From assembly GCA_018266075.1 (NCBI GenBank), contig JAFEBB010000006.1:1-64000 (forward strand): 64,000 nucleotides of DNA, in the 5' to 3' direction. This document shows positions 1 through 7,880 of this stretch, piece by piece; within the stretch, counting starts at the first letter, position 1; each line of letters begins with the position of its first letter. The DNA is from Deltaproteobacteria bacterium (lineage in GTDB: Bacteria > Myxococcota > Myxococcia > Myxococcales > SZAS-1). The position numbers and the translations under genes were made by a program. The notes under the pieces are model-generated. The model saw nothing but the letters and a program-made list of their open reading frames with translations. It ran no database searches and was not told where the DNA came from.

Positions 1-55
1 TCGCGACAACGAGCCTTGGTATCGCGACAACGAGCCTTGGTATCGCGACAACGAG
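1..55. repeat. 21-bp tandem repeat at the left edge
   Basis: Two identical 21-base units (tcgcgacaacgagccttggt plus a) lie at 1-21 and 22-42. A third copy matches for its first 13 bases (43-55) and then diverges. The array runs off the left edge, so its copy number is unknown. It sits downstream of the minus-strand ferredoxin gene. No coding function is evident. Confidence 0.85.
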
Positions 56-113
56 GCTCCAGGACGGGCCCACGAGACTTCAGGACGCGTCCTGGTACCG
101 CACCCCGCCTCAA

Positions 114-467
114 TCAGCGTGTTTGGGTAGCGCCCTGGAGCTCAATGATGGGCGAATCGCCGGCCACGTGCTCACGCATCACCCGCTCGAGCTTGAGGGC
201 ATCCATCTCTTTGTAGTGCGTCTCGCCGGGGCTCCCGTTGAGCTCGAAGTCCTCGGACGCGAATGGGTCCACCGGCGCGCCGGTGTCCACGCGGACGATC
301 ACGTTCGCGCCTTGCTCGCACAAGCCGTAGCACCCGCCGCGCTTGAGGCTGCACTTCGACGCCAGGCCGAGCTCGCGCACGCAGCGCTCGGCCAGGGGCA
401 CGAGCGCGTTCGAGCCATTGCCGGTGCAGTCCGGCCCCTGGCAGATGCTGACCACGTACTTCGTCAC
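114..467 (-). CDS. [2Fe-2S] ferredoxin-like protein (thioredoxin-fold type)
   Basis: This 117-residue protein begins with a GTG codon at 467. It carries the cysteine pattern of the thioredoxin-fold [2Fe-2S] ferredoxins: CQGPDC near residues 9-14, then a GGCYGLCEQGANVIV segment in the middle that matches the second pair of cluster ligands and the following strand. The family is related to NuoE and HoxE-type subunits and to stand-alone electron carriers. The start overlaps the stop of the upstream permease gene as GTGA, so translation is probably coupled. It is the last gene of a minus-strand run that begins with nuoG, which suggests an electron-transfer role near complex I, but the partner is not known. 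Confidence 0.8.
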   Translation of the reverse strand: MTKYVVSICQGPDCTGNGSNALVPLAERCVRELGLASKCSLKRGGCYGLCEQGANVIVRVDTGAPVDPFASEDFELNGSPGETHYKEMDALKLERVMREHVAGDSPIIELQGATQTR

Positions 468-1783
468 GCCACCGGCTCCACGGCCTGCGCCGCCTGCTCC
501 TTCTCCAGCATGCGCCGGTCGTAGCGCCGGAGGAAGGGCGCGTAGATGGCGAAGCTCAGCGCCAGGTTGACGAGCGAGAGCACCACCGCTCGCACGTCGC
601 CGCCGGTGGTCAGGTAGGCGCCGATGGGCGCGGGCAGCGTCCAGATCACCTCGACGCGCGGCCGGGCCACCAGGTCGAAGTGCATCGCGCACCAGGTGGT
701 GGTGGCCGTGACCAGCGGCGCGCAGATGAAGGGCACCGCCAGGGCGCCGTTGAGCACCATGGGCAGCCCGAAGAGGATGGGCTCGTTGATGTTGAAGAAC
801 GCCGGCACCGCCGCCAGCTTGCCCACGCCGCGCAGGGCCGAGCTCTTCGCGCGCAGGAGCCACAGCGCCACGGCGAGCGTGCCGCCGGAGCCGCCCTGCC
901 ACACGAAGAACTGGAAGAGCTCCTGCACGCCCACGTTCGGCAGCGGCAGTCCGGCCGCGGCGGCGTTCATGTTCTCCACCAGCATCTCCAGCCACACCGG
1001 TCGGAACGCGGCCAGCACCGCCGACGCGTGCAGCCCCAGCAGCCACATCCCCGAGTCGATGAGCACCACGGCCCAGGCTGCGGGCAGCGCGTTGCCTGCG
1101 TGGACCAGGTGCTGCGCGAGCTGCGCGGCGAGCCCCACGATGTCGATGTGCAGCAGGTGCACCACCGTGAAGACGACGACGATGGCCACGAACGTGGGAA
1201 TCAGCGCGGCGAACGATCGGACGACGACCTCGGGCGCGCCGCCCGGCAACTGAATCGTCCAGCGCCGCTTCTCGAACTGCCGGGTGAGCTCCACGAAGAA
1301 GATGGCGAGCGAGATGGCGCCGAACATGCCGCCCGCGCCCAGGCGTTCGAGCGCGATGCCCGAGCCGCTCGCGGCGAGCTTCACCGGTCCCAGCGCGACC
1401 AGAAAGGTGGCCGCCGAGCCCAGCGCGTTCGACAGCGGATCCAGCCCGTAGCGCTTGGCCAGCGCGAACGCGCAGCCGAAGCACACGTACAAGCCGAGCA
1501 CGCCGCCCAGCATCCGGTAGGGGATGAGGAGCGTGTCCTGGTACGGCTTCACCAGCTCCATCAACTTCGCGCTCGGCGGCTGCGCGGCGAGCAGGAACAC
1601 CGAGCCCACCAGCAGCAGCGGGAGCGCGCCCACCACGCCGTCCCGAACGGAGAGCAGGTGCGGCTGTCTGCCGAGCGCCTCGGCGAAGCCACGCAGCCTG
1701 GCGCTGGTGCGTTGGAGTCCCGTGGCCGCTTCAGCCGGCGCGGGTGCAGGCGCAGCGGGCGCGGCTGGGTCGGGCGCGCCCAG
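464..1783 (-). CDS. PTS lactose/cellobiose-type EIIC permease, probable CTG start
   Basis: This is a hydrophobic protein with the EIIC signature FFNINEPILFGLPMVLN in its C-terminal half, as in CelB-type permeases. EIIC moves a sugar across the inner membrane while it is phosphorylated by EIIB. The first ATG/GTG/TTG is a GTG at 1636, but that lies inside the conserved N-terminal block (LSVRDGVVGALPLLLVGS) and would give a truncated 390-residue product. The frame stays open back to the nuoI stop at 1790-1792. A CTG at 1783, about ten bases after AAGGA, gives 439 residues, the usual family length, with an Ala/Pro-rich start. No EIIA or EIIB gene is near. The family call is firm; the start is inferred. 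Confidence 0.8.
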   Translation of the reverse strand: MGAPDPAAPAAPAPAPAEAATGLQRTSARLRGFAEALGRQPHLLSVRDGVVGALPLLLVGSVFLLAAQPPSAKLMELVKPYQDTLLIPYRMLGGVLGLYVCFGCAFALAKRYGLDPLSNALGSAATFLVALGPVKLAASGSGIALERLGAGGMFGAISLAIFFVELTRQFEKRRWTIQLPGGAPEVVVRSFAALIPTFVAIVVVFTVVHLLHIDIVGLAAQLAQHLVHAGNALPAAWAVVLIDSGMWLLGLHASAVLAAFRPVWLEMLVENMNAAAAGLPLPNVGVQELFQFFVWQGGSGGTLAVALWLLRAKSSALRGVGKLAAVPAFFNINEPILFGLPMVLNGALAVPFICAPLVTATTTWCAMHFDLVARPRVEVIWTLPAPIGAYLTTGGDVRAVVLSLVNLALSFAIYAPFLRRYDRRMLEKEQAAQAVEPVA

Positions 1784-1789
1784 GGAGAA

Positions 1790-2482
1790 TCAGTCCTTCT
1801 TGTCGAAGCGGGTGATCTCCACGGGCGTGGGCGCGTGCGCGATGCGCATGTGCGCCTCCTTGTGCCCGTGGGCGGGCTGCGCGGAGTCGGGACGCTTGAG
1901 CCAGGGATCCGACGGGTGCGCCACGGCCGGGCCGGTCAGGAGCCGGTCGATGCCCCAGAGGAAGCCGGGGCGCTCGTAGGCGGGCGGCGCGTGGGTGCCG
2001 GTGTCCATGCGGATGGCGTCCTTGGGGCACGCCTCGACGCACAAGCCGCAGACCACGCAGCGCAGCTCGTCGATGATGAACTTCACCGGGTACTTCTCGA
2101 TCACCGCGCTCGCGGCGTCGGCGCCATCGGGAGCAGTGGGGTACTCGCCGGCCTCGATGTAGATGCACTGCGCCGGGCACGCGGTGGCGCACATGTAGCA
2201 AGCCACGCAGCGCGGCCGTCCATCTTCACGGGGAACGAGCCGGTGCAGCCCGCGGTAGCCCACGGCGTAGGGCTTCTTCTCTTCCGGGTACGAGACCGTG
2301 GACATGAGATTCCCGCCCTTGCGGTCGAGGATCTCGGGGTTGGTGTCGCGGCCACGGAAGAGGTTGGCGAGGAAGTGCCGCGTGGTGACGGCCAGACCCT
2401 TGATGAGCTCGGGCAGGTAGAGCTTCTCGCGCACCGTCTCCGGCTGCGACTCGGGGACCTGGTAACCGGGCGTCTTTCCCAC
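1790..2482 (-). CDS. nuoI: NADH-quinone oxidoreductase subunit I
   Basis: NuoI carries clusters N6a and N6b in the peripheral arm of complex I and passes electrons toward quinone. The 230-residue protein has both CxxCxxCxxxCP motifs: [15 protein letters not shown] near residues 92-106 and [15 protein letters not shown] near 142-156. The start is GTG at 2482 with GAGGTGG just upstream. It lies 42 bases after nuoH. The C-terminal tail of about 60 residues after the second cluster is longer than in the E. coli protein. The next frame downstream, a PTS permease, is in the same reading frame after the TGA. Confidence 0.97.
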   Translation of the reverse strand: MGKTPGYQVPESQPETVREKLYLPELIKGLAVTTRHFLANLFRGRDTNPEILDRKGGNLMSTVSYPEEKKPYAVGYRGLHRLVPREDGRPRCVACYMCATACPAQCIYIEAGEYPTAPDGADAASAVIEKYPVKFIIDELRCVVCGLCVEACPKDAIRMDTGTHAPPAYERPGFLWGIDRLLTGPAVAHPSDPWLKRPDSAQPAHGHKEAHMRIAHAPTPVEITRFDKKD

Positions 2483-2524
2483 GTTCCACCTCAGGACTTC
2501 ACACTACCAAATATCAACTTCGAA

Positions 2525-3994
2525 TCAGTGACCATGGCCGGCTGCTGCCGCGCCGTGCGCGTCGTGGCCGCCATGTCCGCCGTGCGAGCCGTGTCCGTGC
2601 GCGCCCGCGGGCGTCACTTCCTTCGACGGCCCCGGAATGAGCGCCATCAGCGCGGCGATCTCGATGAAGCCCAGGATGGCCAGCGCGTGCAGCGAGGGAT
2701 CCCAGAGAATCAGCGCGCCGGAGACGAACACGTTGATGAGGCCCGCGGGCAGGAGCATCTGCCAGCCGAGGCGCTGGATCTGGTCGTAGCGGAAGCGCGG
2801 GAAGCTCCAGCGCACGGCGAGCTGCACGTAGCAGAGGAACATCACCTTCAGCCAGAAGACGGTGGCCAGCGTGCTGCCGAAGATGATCTCGCCCCAGAGG
2901 TTGGTGCCGTCGCTGAGCGCGTCGTGGAGGGTCTTCTCCAGGAACGGCAGGTGGTAGCCGCCCAGGAAGATCGCGGTGGTCACGGCGGCCAGCACCACCA
3001 CCTCCACGAACTCGGTGATCATGAACAGGCCGAAACCCATTCCCGAGTACTCCACGAAGTAGCCGATGACCTCGCTCTCGCCCTCGGGCAGGTCGAAGGG
3101 GGCGCGCTTGGTCTCGGCGAACGCGGCGGTGAAGAAGAGGATGAAACCGATGGGCTGCAGGAAGATGCCCCAGCGCGGCAGGCCGAAGTCGTGGTCGCCC
3201 ACCTGCCAGAGGTACGCGCCCTGGAAGCTGGTCATCTCCTCCAGCCGCAGGGTGTTGGTGAGGCACATCATGCCCACCAGGCCCAGGCCCAGCGCGACCT
3301 CGTAGCTGATCATCTGCGAGGTGGCGCGCACGCCGCCCAGCAGCGCGAACTTGTTGCTCGAGGCCCAGCCCGCCAGCGCCGTGCCGTACACCGCGATGCT
3401 CGCCAGCGCGAAGAGGTAGAGCAGGCCGAAGTCGGGGTGGAGCACCTGCAGGTCCACCGAGCCAGGGATGAGCTGGTGGACGCTCTGGGCCATGATCCCG
3501 GTGAAGATGCGCGGGCCCACGGGCACGATGGCGAAGAGGCAGAACACCGGCGCGAAGTTCAGCACCGGGGCGAGGCGGAAGAGGAAGCCGTAGGCCTCGT
3601 CGGGGACGAAGCCCTCCTTGGTCAGCATCTTCAAGCTGTCGGCGATGATGTGCGGGATGCCCGCGAGCGGCCGATCGCTCAGGCCGGGGATCACCGAGAA
3701 GCGCGCGCGGTTGGGGCCCACGCGGTCCTGCATGAACGCGCTCCACTTGCGCTCGGCGAGCGTGAGCAGGGTGGCGATGATCATCACCCCGCCCAGCATC
3801 AGCACCAGCATGTTGAAGACCGACGAGATCACCCCGGCCCACTGCGGCGCGAGGCACTTCTCGGGCACGTCCGACCAGTTGGTCATCTTGACCACCAGCC
3901 AGCCGGAGAGCGCGTACGCCGCGAACGAGAAGCCGAAGAAGATGCCCGGGATGAGCCCGAACACCACGAACAACATGCCCAGGGTGCGCTTCAT
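2525..3994 (-). CDS. nuoH: NADH-quinone oxidoreductase subunit H
   Basis: NuoH is the membrane subunit that, with the peripheral arm, forms the quinone-binding site of complex I. The 489-residue product has many membrane helices and family motifs including ERKWSAFMQDRVGPNR and FAETKRAPFDLPEGESE. The chosen ATG at 3994 overlaps the nuoG stop as ATGA, which indicates coupling. The protein is longer than E. coli NuoH (325 residues); part of the excess is in the N-terminal region and part is a C-terminal tail rich in His and Gly (about eight HG or GH pairs), which may bind metal or simply be a disordered tail. Confidence 0.97.
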   Translation of the reverse strand: MKRTLGMLFVVFGLIPGIFFGFSFAAYALSGWLVVKMTNWSDVPEKCLAPQWAGVISSVFNMLVLMLGGVMIIATLLTLAERKWSAFMQDRVGPNRARFSVIPGLSDRPLAGIPHIIADSLKMLTKEGFVPDEAYGFLFRLAPVLNFAPVFCLFAIVPVGPRIFTGIMAQSVHQLIPGSVDLQVLHPDFGLLYLFALASIAVYGTALAGWASSNKFALLGGVRATSQMISYEVALGLGLVGMMCLTNTLRLEEMTSFQGAYLWQVGDHDFGLPRWGIFLQPIGFILFFTAAFAETKRAPFDLPEGESEVIGYFVEYSGMGFGLFMITEFVEVVVLAAVTTAIFLGGYHLPFLEKTLHDALSDGTNLWGEIIFGSTLATVFWLKVMFLCYVQLAVRWSFPRFRYDQIQRLGWQMLLPAGLINVFVSGALILWDPSLHALAILGFIEIAALMALIPGPSKEVTPAGAHGHGSHGGHGGHDAHGAAAAGHGH

Positions 3995-5640
3995 CGCGCC
4001 TCCATCCACTCGCGGTAGCCCGCGGGACGCCCATCGCCGCCCGCCGACAGCGGATGCAACGAGCCCTTGCGCGCGGTCGCCCGCGGCTGGGCCTTCTGCC
4101 AGTCGAAGTCCTTGAGCTCCGGCACGATCGTAGAGAGCGCGGCGAAGACCTCCGCGGCCGTCTTGAACGCGGCCTCGCCGCCGAGGGTGCGCGAGATGGC
4201 GCTCGCCCACTGCCAGTGCGGCTTGGCGTTGCCGGGCGCGGGGTAGCACTTCACGAAGCGCTGGGCGCGGCCCTCGAAGTTCACGAAGGTGCCGTGGTCC
4301 TCGACGTGGGTCGCGGCCGGGAGCAGCACGTGGGCCTCGTCGGTGAGCTCGCTGTGGTTCGTCGCGGAGGCCACGAAGAGCTCGAGCTTGCTGAAGACCA
4401 CGCCGGCGTCGCGGGCGCCCACCGGCACCTCGCCGCCCACCGCGTAGACCGAGCGCACCTTGCCGCCGTTGATGTCATCGACGAGCGCGCTGAACGGCTT
4501 CACCTCGAAGCCGTTGGCCTTGGCGATCTGCGTGAGGCCCGTGCGGTTGGGGTTCTTGTCGGCCTGCATGAGGATCTTGTCGCTGGCGCCGTCGGCGCGG
4601 CCGCCCACGAACACGGTCTTCAGGCCGAGCTGCTTGGCGAGCGCGAAGCCCGCGAGCAGGTCCTCCACGCTGGCCACCGGCGAGGCGAGGAAGCCGAGGT
4701 TCGCCGCGCCGACCTTGAGCTTCTCCGCGGCGCTGGCCACGGCCTGCTCGAAGACGGCGGTCTTGCCCTCGGCCTTCTTGCCCAGGCGCGCGTCCTCCAC
4801 GCGATCGGCGTTCAGCGACTTGTACGAGAGCCGGCCCTGGTCGCACATCCAGCTCTTGTTGACGGCCTCGTTCTCGCGCGGGCGGTAGCGGTAGGTGACG
4901 CCGTTGAACCAGTCCGCGTAGGTGTTGCAGCCGCGCGAGCAGCCGGTGCACACGCTGGGCGTGGCGGAGAGGAACCAGCTGCGCGCCTTGAAGCGGAAGT
5001 CGCGGGAGAGCAGGGCGCCCACCGGGCAGATGTCGACGGTGTTGCCCGCGTAGTTCGAGTCCAGCGGCTTGTTGGGGAAGATGTCGACCACTTCGTGCGA
5101 GCCGCGGCCGAACACGCCCAGCTGGCGATCCTGGGCGACCTCTTCCATGAAGCGCACGCAGCGGGTGCAGAGGATGCAGCGCTCCTGGTCGATGACCACC
5201 AGCGGCCCGAGCACCTTGCGCTTGTTCTTGAGGACCTTGCCGCCTTCGAGCCGCGAGGGCTTGAAGTCGTACATCATGTAGTAGTCCTCGAGCTTGCACT
5301 CACCGGCCTGGTCGCAGATGGAGCAGTCGACCGGGTGGTTCAGCAAGAGGAACTCGAGCACCGCGCGCTGCGCGTCCTTCACGCGCGCGCTGCGCGTCTG
5401 CACCGCGAGGTTCTCGGCCACGGGCGTCTGGCAGCCGGGGACCAGCTTGGGCGCGTTGCTGACCTCCACCAGGCACATGCGGCAGTTGGCCGCGATGGTG
5501 AGCCGGGGGTGGTAGCAGTAGTAGGGGATCTGCGCGCCGGCCTGCTTGGCGGCCTCGATGAGGTTCGTTCCGGGCTTCACCTCGACGGGCTTGCCGTCGA
5601 CGGTGAGCTTCACGGACGTGGGCTTGGGGGCGTCTGCCAT
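3991..5640 (-). CDS. nuoG: NADH-quinone oxidoreductase subunit G (short form)
   Basis: NuoG carries iron-sulfur clusters in the peripheral arm of complex I. The 549-residue protein starts with a plant-type [2Fe-2S] domain (CYHPRLTIAANCRMC), followed by the His/Cys-ligated segment HPVDCSICDQAGEC, a CILCTRC motif and the CTGCSRGC motif that opens a shortened molybdopterin-oxidoreductase-like domain. E. coli NuoG is about 900 residues, so this is the compact form. The ATG at 5640 is preceded by no clear Shine-Dalgarno sequence and lies inside an 11-bp inverted repeat. It heads the nuoG-nuoH-nuoI run. Confidence 0.95.
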   Translation of the reverse strand: MADAPKPTSVKLTVDGKPVEVKPGTNLIEAAKQAGAQIPYYCYHPRLTIAANCRMCLVEVSNAPKLVPGCQTPVAENLAVQTRSARVKDAQRAVLEFLLLNHPVDCSICDQAGECKLEDYYMMYDFKPSRLEGGKVLKNKRKVLGPLVVIDQERCILCTRCVRFMEEVAQDRQLGVFGRGSHEVVDIFPNKPLDSNYAGNTVDICPVGALLSRDFRFKARSWFLSATPSVCTGCSRGCNTYADWFNGVTYRYRPRENEAVNKSWMCDQGRLSYKSLNADRVEDARLGKKAEGKTAVFEQAVASAAEKLKVGAANLGFLASPVASVEDLLAGFALAKQLGLKTVFVGGRADGASDKILMQADKNPNRTGLTQIAKANGFEVKPFSALVDDINGGKVRSVYAVGGEVPVGARDAGVVFSKLELFVASATNHSELTDEAHVLLPAATHVEDHGTFVNFEGRAQRFVKCYPAPGNAKPHWQWASAISRTLGGEAAFKTAAEVFAALSTIVPELKDFDWQKAQPRATARKGSLHPLSAGGDGRPAGYREWMEAR

Positions 5641-5673
5641 GGCGCGGCGATGATAGTCGCGAGCCGCGCCATG
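5638..5673 (-). promoter_or_regulatory. Inverted repeat that includes the nuoG start codon
   Basis: The arms catggcgcggc (5638-5648) and gccgcgccatg (5663-5673) are perfectly complementary over 11 bp with a 14-base loop. On the nuoG transcript the start codon forms the 3' end of this hairpin. It could modulate translation; that is inference, and no known riboswitch class is recognised. Confidence 0.55.
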
Positions 5674-5690
5674 TAAAGCGATTCTGGCCC

Positions 5691-6377
5691 TCAGGTCTTG
5701 GCGGGTTGGGGGCCTGCAGCCGGGGGCGGCTTGGGTGGCTTCACCGCGTGCTTGAAGAACCGCTCCGGCCAGTCTCGGGGGAGCTTGTTCGGTCCCACCC
5801 GCGTGGTGAGCGTCCCATAGAGCGACTGCCGGGCGGCGTTCACGTCGTCGATGAAGGTGTTGATGCCCCGGGCGCGCCCGTCGGCGCGGGCCCCGGCGGC
5901 GGCGGTGCGCGAGGCGAGGGCGGCGTCGCCGGCGGTGATCGCCGCCTGGAGCTGGGCCCCGAAGGCCTGGAGCTGCGGCTCCGGCTCGCCGCCGATGGAG
6001 GCCGGCCAGCTCCGCACCTTGGTCAGCTCCGACTCCAGCCCGAGCTTGATGATGGCGCTCGGGTTGTCGCCGAAGTAGCGCGTGAACCGCGCCTGGGTGC
6101 GGTCGTTGCCGAGTGCGAAGAGCAGGTTGTCGGCGAACCCACGCACCACGTCGTCGAGCTGGTCGTCGGCTGCGTCGACCGAAGCCTGGGCCCGGATCTC
6201 CGCTTGCCAGCTCGTCTGCTGGCTGGACTTCAGCGCCTGCATCCGCTGGATGAACTGCGAGAACAGCGCGGCCAGATCGGAGGCCTTCGAGTCGGCCAGC
6301 AGCCGGGCCTCCGTGTAGACCAGCTCCTCCCAGATGACATCCAACGAATCGCCATACCTGAGGACGTGAATCGCCAT
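5691..6377 (-). CDS. Uncharacterised cytoplasmic protein, 228 residues
   Basis: I do not recognise this protein. The ATG at 6377 follows a strong GGGAGGGG ribosome site. No signal peptide or membrane segment is visible. Most of the protein looks helical and mixed-charge (residues 10-190), and the last 20 residues are rich in Pro and Lys. The frame extends upstream of this ATG through the 42-bp repeats, but those codons lack a ribosome site and look non-coding. It lies 50 bases upstream of nuoG on the same strand, so it could share a transcript with the complex I genes, but nothing in the sequence links it to respiration. Confidence 0.75.
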   Translation of the reverse strand: MAIHVLRYGDSLDVIWEELVYTEARLLADSKASDLAALFSQFIQRMQALKSSQQTSWQAEIRAQASVDAADDQLDDVVRGFADNLLFALGNDRTQARFTRYFGDNPSAIIKLGLESELTKVRSWPASIGGEPEPQLQAFGAQLQAAITAGDAALASRTAAAGARADGRARGINTFIDDVNAARQSLYGTLTTRVGPNKLPRDWPERFFKHAVKPPKPPPAAGPQPAKT

Positions 6378-6526
6378 GTTCCCCTCCCGTTTCGGCCATC
6401 TTTCCTGGCCTGCCAGGATCGAATCAAAGGAATTGTGAGCCCGCTCACTCCGCGAATGAAAGTCGAGTGATCCCGGACTGATGGGCCGGTCGTCGGGGCG
6501 CCGCAGAAGGGGTCGAAACGGAGTCC

Positions 6527-6694
6527 CGGGGTTCTGCGGCAGGCGCAGGAGGTGGCGAAGCCGCTTCTCGGGGTTCTGCGGCAGGCGCAGGAGGGGTCGA
6601 CGCCACTTCTGGGGGTTCTGCGGCAGGCGCAGGAGGGGGCGAAACGGGTTCTCGGGGTTCTGCGGCCGGCGCAGGGGCGGTGGCGGCCCGGTGA
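6527..6694. repeat. Four 42-bp tandem repeats in a 364-base intergenic region
   Basis: Copies begin at 6527, 6569, 6611 and 6653, each opening with cggggttctgcggc or a close variant; a more decayed copy precedes them from about 6500. The unit is 14 codons long, so all frames stay open; one minus-strand frame reads as a Pro/Ala/Glu-rich repeat (PPAPAAEP). No start codon with a ribosome site leads into that frame. The array occupies the 6378-6741 gap between a minus-strand unknown gene and the plus-strand sigma factor gene. Confidence 0.85.
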
Positions 6695-6741
6695 AAGGTC
6701 CCTCCGCCTGTCGGGACTCCTTGGGTAGGTTGGGAGCTCCC

Positions 6742-7260
6742 ATGGGCGAGACCGACAGCGAGCGTCTGGAGCGCATCCGCCGCGAGTACGGACCGCAGCT
6801 CTCGCGCGTGGTGCAGAGCTACGCCCGCCCCGGCGCCGACGCCGACGACCTCGGCCAGGAGGTGCTGCTCGCCCTCTGGCGCGCGCTGCCCGGGTTTCGC
6901 AACGAGTGTCCGGAGCGGGCGTTCGTGCTGCGCATCGCCCACAACCGGGGGATGAACCACCTCTTCCGACGCAAGCCGATGGATCCGGACGTCCCCGACG
7001 TCGCCGATGAGCGTCCCGGCGCCGAAGCGCAGCTCGCGCAGCATCAACAGGTGGAGCGGCTCTACGCGGCGATCCGCCAGCTGCCGCTCGGCATGCGGCA
7101 GGTGCTCACCCTGGCGCTGGAGGAGCTGCCGCACGCGGAGATCGCGGAGATCCTCGGGGTGAAGACGGAGAACGTGGCGGTGCGGCTGACGCGCGCGAGG
7201 CAGGCGCTGCGCGAGAGGCTCAGCGCTCCTGCAGTTGAAGCGAGGAGGGCGACGTCATGA
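6742..7260 (+). CDS. ECF-type RNA polymerase sigma factor
   Basis: This 172-residue protein has the two-domain layout of ECF (sigma-70 group 4) factors. Region 2 spans about residues 10-75 with the DADDLGQEVLLALWRAL helix that contacts the -10 element. Region 4 spans about 110-160 with the helix-turn-helix ELPHAEIAEILGVKTENV. The ATG at 6742 follows GGGAGC, and a TAGGTT box at 6726-6731 may be the -10 of its own promoter. Its stop overlaps the start of the next gene as ATGA, so the membrane protein that follows is the likely partner that controls it. The target promoters are unknown. Confidence 0.93.
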   Translation: MGETDSERLERIRREYGPQLSRVVQSYARPGADADDLGQEVLLALWRALPGFRNECPERAFVLRIAHNRGMNHLFRRKPMDPDVPDVADERPGAEAQLAQHQQVERLYAAIRQLPLGMRQVLTLALEELPHAEIAEILGVKTENVAVRLTRARQALRERLSAPAVEARRATS

Positions 7261-7829
7261 GCGACAACGAGTGGGAGTCCTGGCAGAAGACCTTCCAGGC
7301 GAAGAAGGATCCGCTCCCGGAGATCTCCAAGCGCGCGAGCCGCACCCGCCGCGGCATGTGGGCCGCGAACGTCATCTTCTTCGGCATCGTGATCGTCGAG
7401 CTCCTCGCCGCCATCCCCATGCTCCGCGACACCGGCCACGACGCCGACATTTCCCACGTCACCGGCCTGGGCCTGATCCTGGTGATGCTCGGCATGAGCG
7501 TGGGCTTCGTGAAGCTGCAGCGCGGCCTCTGGAGCCCCGTCACCAGCAACGCCCGCGAACAGCTCGAGTACATGGAGCGCTGGACCCGCGGCAGCGAACG
7601 CGCCGCCATGCTCGCGCGCCAGGGTGGCGTGGTGTGCGGCGGCTTCACCGCCGTGGTCTGCACCGCCGCCTGGATGAACCAGCGGCCGCCCCTGGCCGTC
7701 ATGGTTGTCGGCGCGCTCTTCATCGCCGCGGTGGTGATCGGCTGCTGGTACTCGCCTGTCCTCAACGAGCGCCGGCTGAAGCGCTACCGCGCGCGGCTCG
7801 ACCAGTGGCGCGCCGAGCTCGACGGCTGA
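7257..7829 (+). CDS. Four-helix membrane protein, candidate regulator of the adjacent sigma factor
   Basis: The 190-residue protein has a charged N-terminus of about 35 residues, then four predicted membrane helices in two pairs (around residues 37-54, 67-85, 125-140 and 143-162), and a basic C-terminus. It overlaps the sigma factor gene by ATGA. Classical anti-sigma factors of this position carry a HxxxCxxC zinc motif; none is present, so if it binds the sigma factor it does so by another surface. The pairing is the only functional evidence. It might instead be a target gene. Confidence 0.8.
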   Translation: MSDNEWESWQKTFQAKKDPLPEISKRASRTRRGMWAANVIFFGIVIVELLAAIPMLRDTGHDADISHVTGLGLILVMLGMSVGFVKLQRGLWSPVTSNAREQLEYMERWTRGSERAAMLARQGGVVCGGFTAVVCTAAWMNQRPPLAVMVVGALFIAAVVIGCWYSPVLNERRLKRYRARLDQWRAELDG

Positions 7830-7880
7830 GTAGATCGAATCGCGAAGCGGTGCGTTCCAGGGCGAAACAGGAGACTGCCC

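Noticed and set aside
1790-1792. Selenocysteine or readthrough at the nuoI TGA
   Set aside because: No SECIS-like hairpin is apparent, and a CTG start six bases later explains the permease frame; kept only as a minor alternative.
680-4018. Long plus-strand frame (1112 codons) across the PTS and nuo genes
   Set aside because: It is antisense to four well-identified genes, rich in Arg/His/Gln/Glu, has no family motif and arises from the GC-rich codon bias.
6445-7134. Minus-strand frame with PPAPAAEP repeats
   Set aside because: It starts inside the antisense of the sigma factor gene and has no ribosome site; the repeat is better explained as non-coding or remnant.
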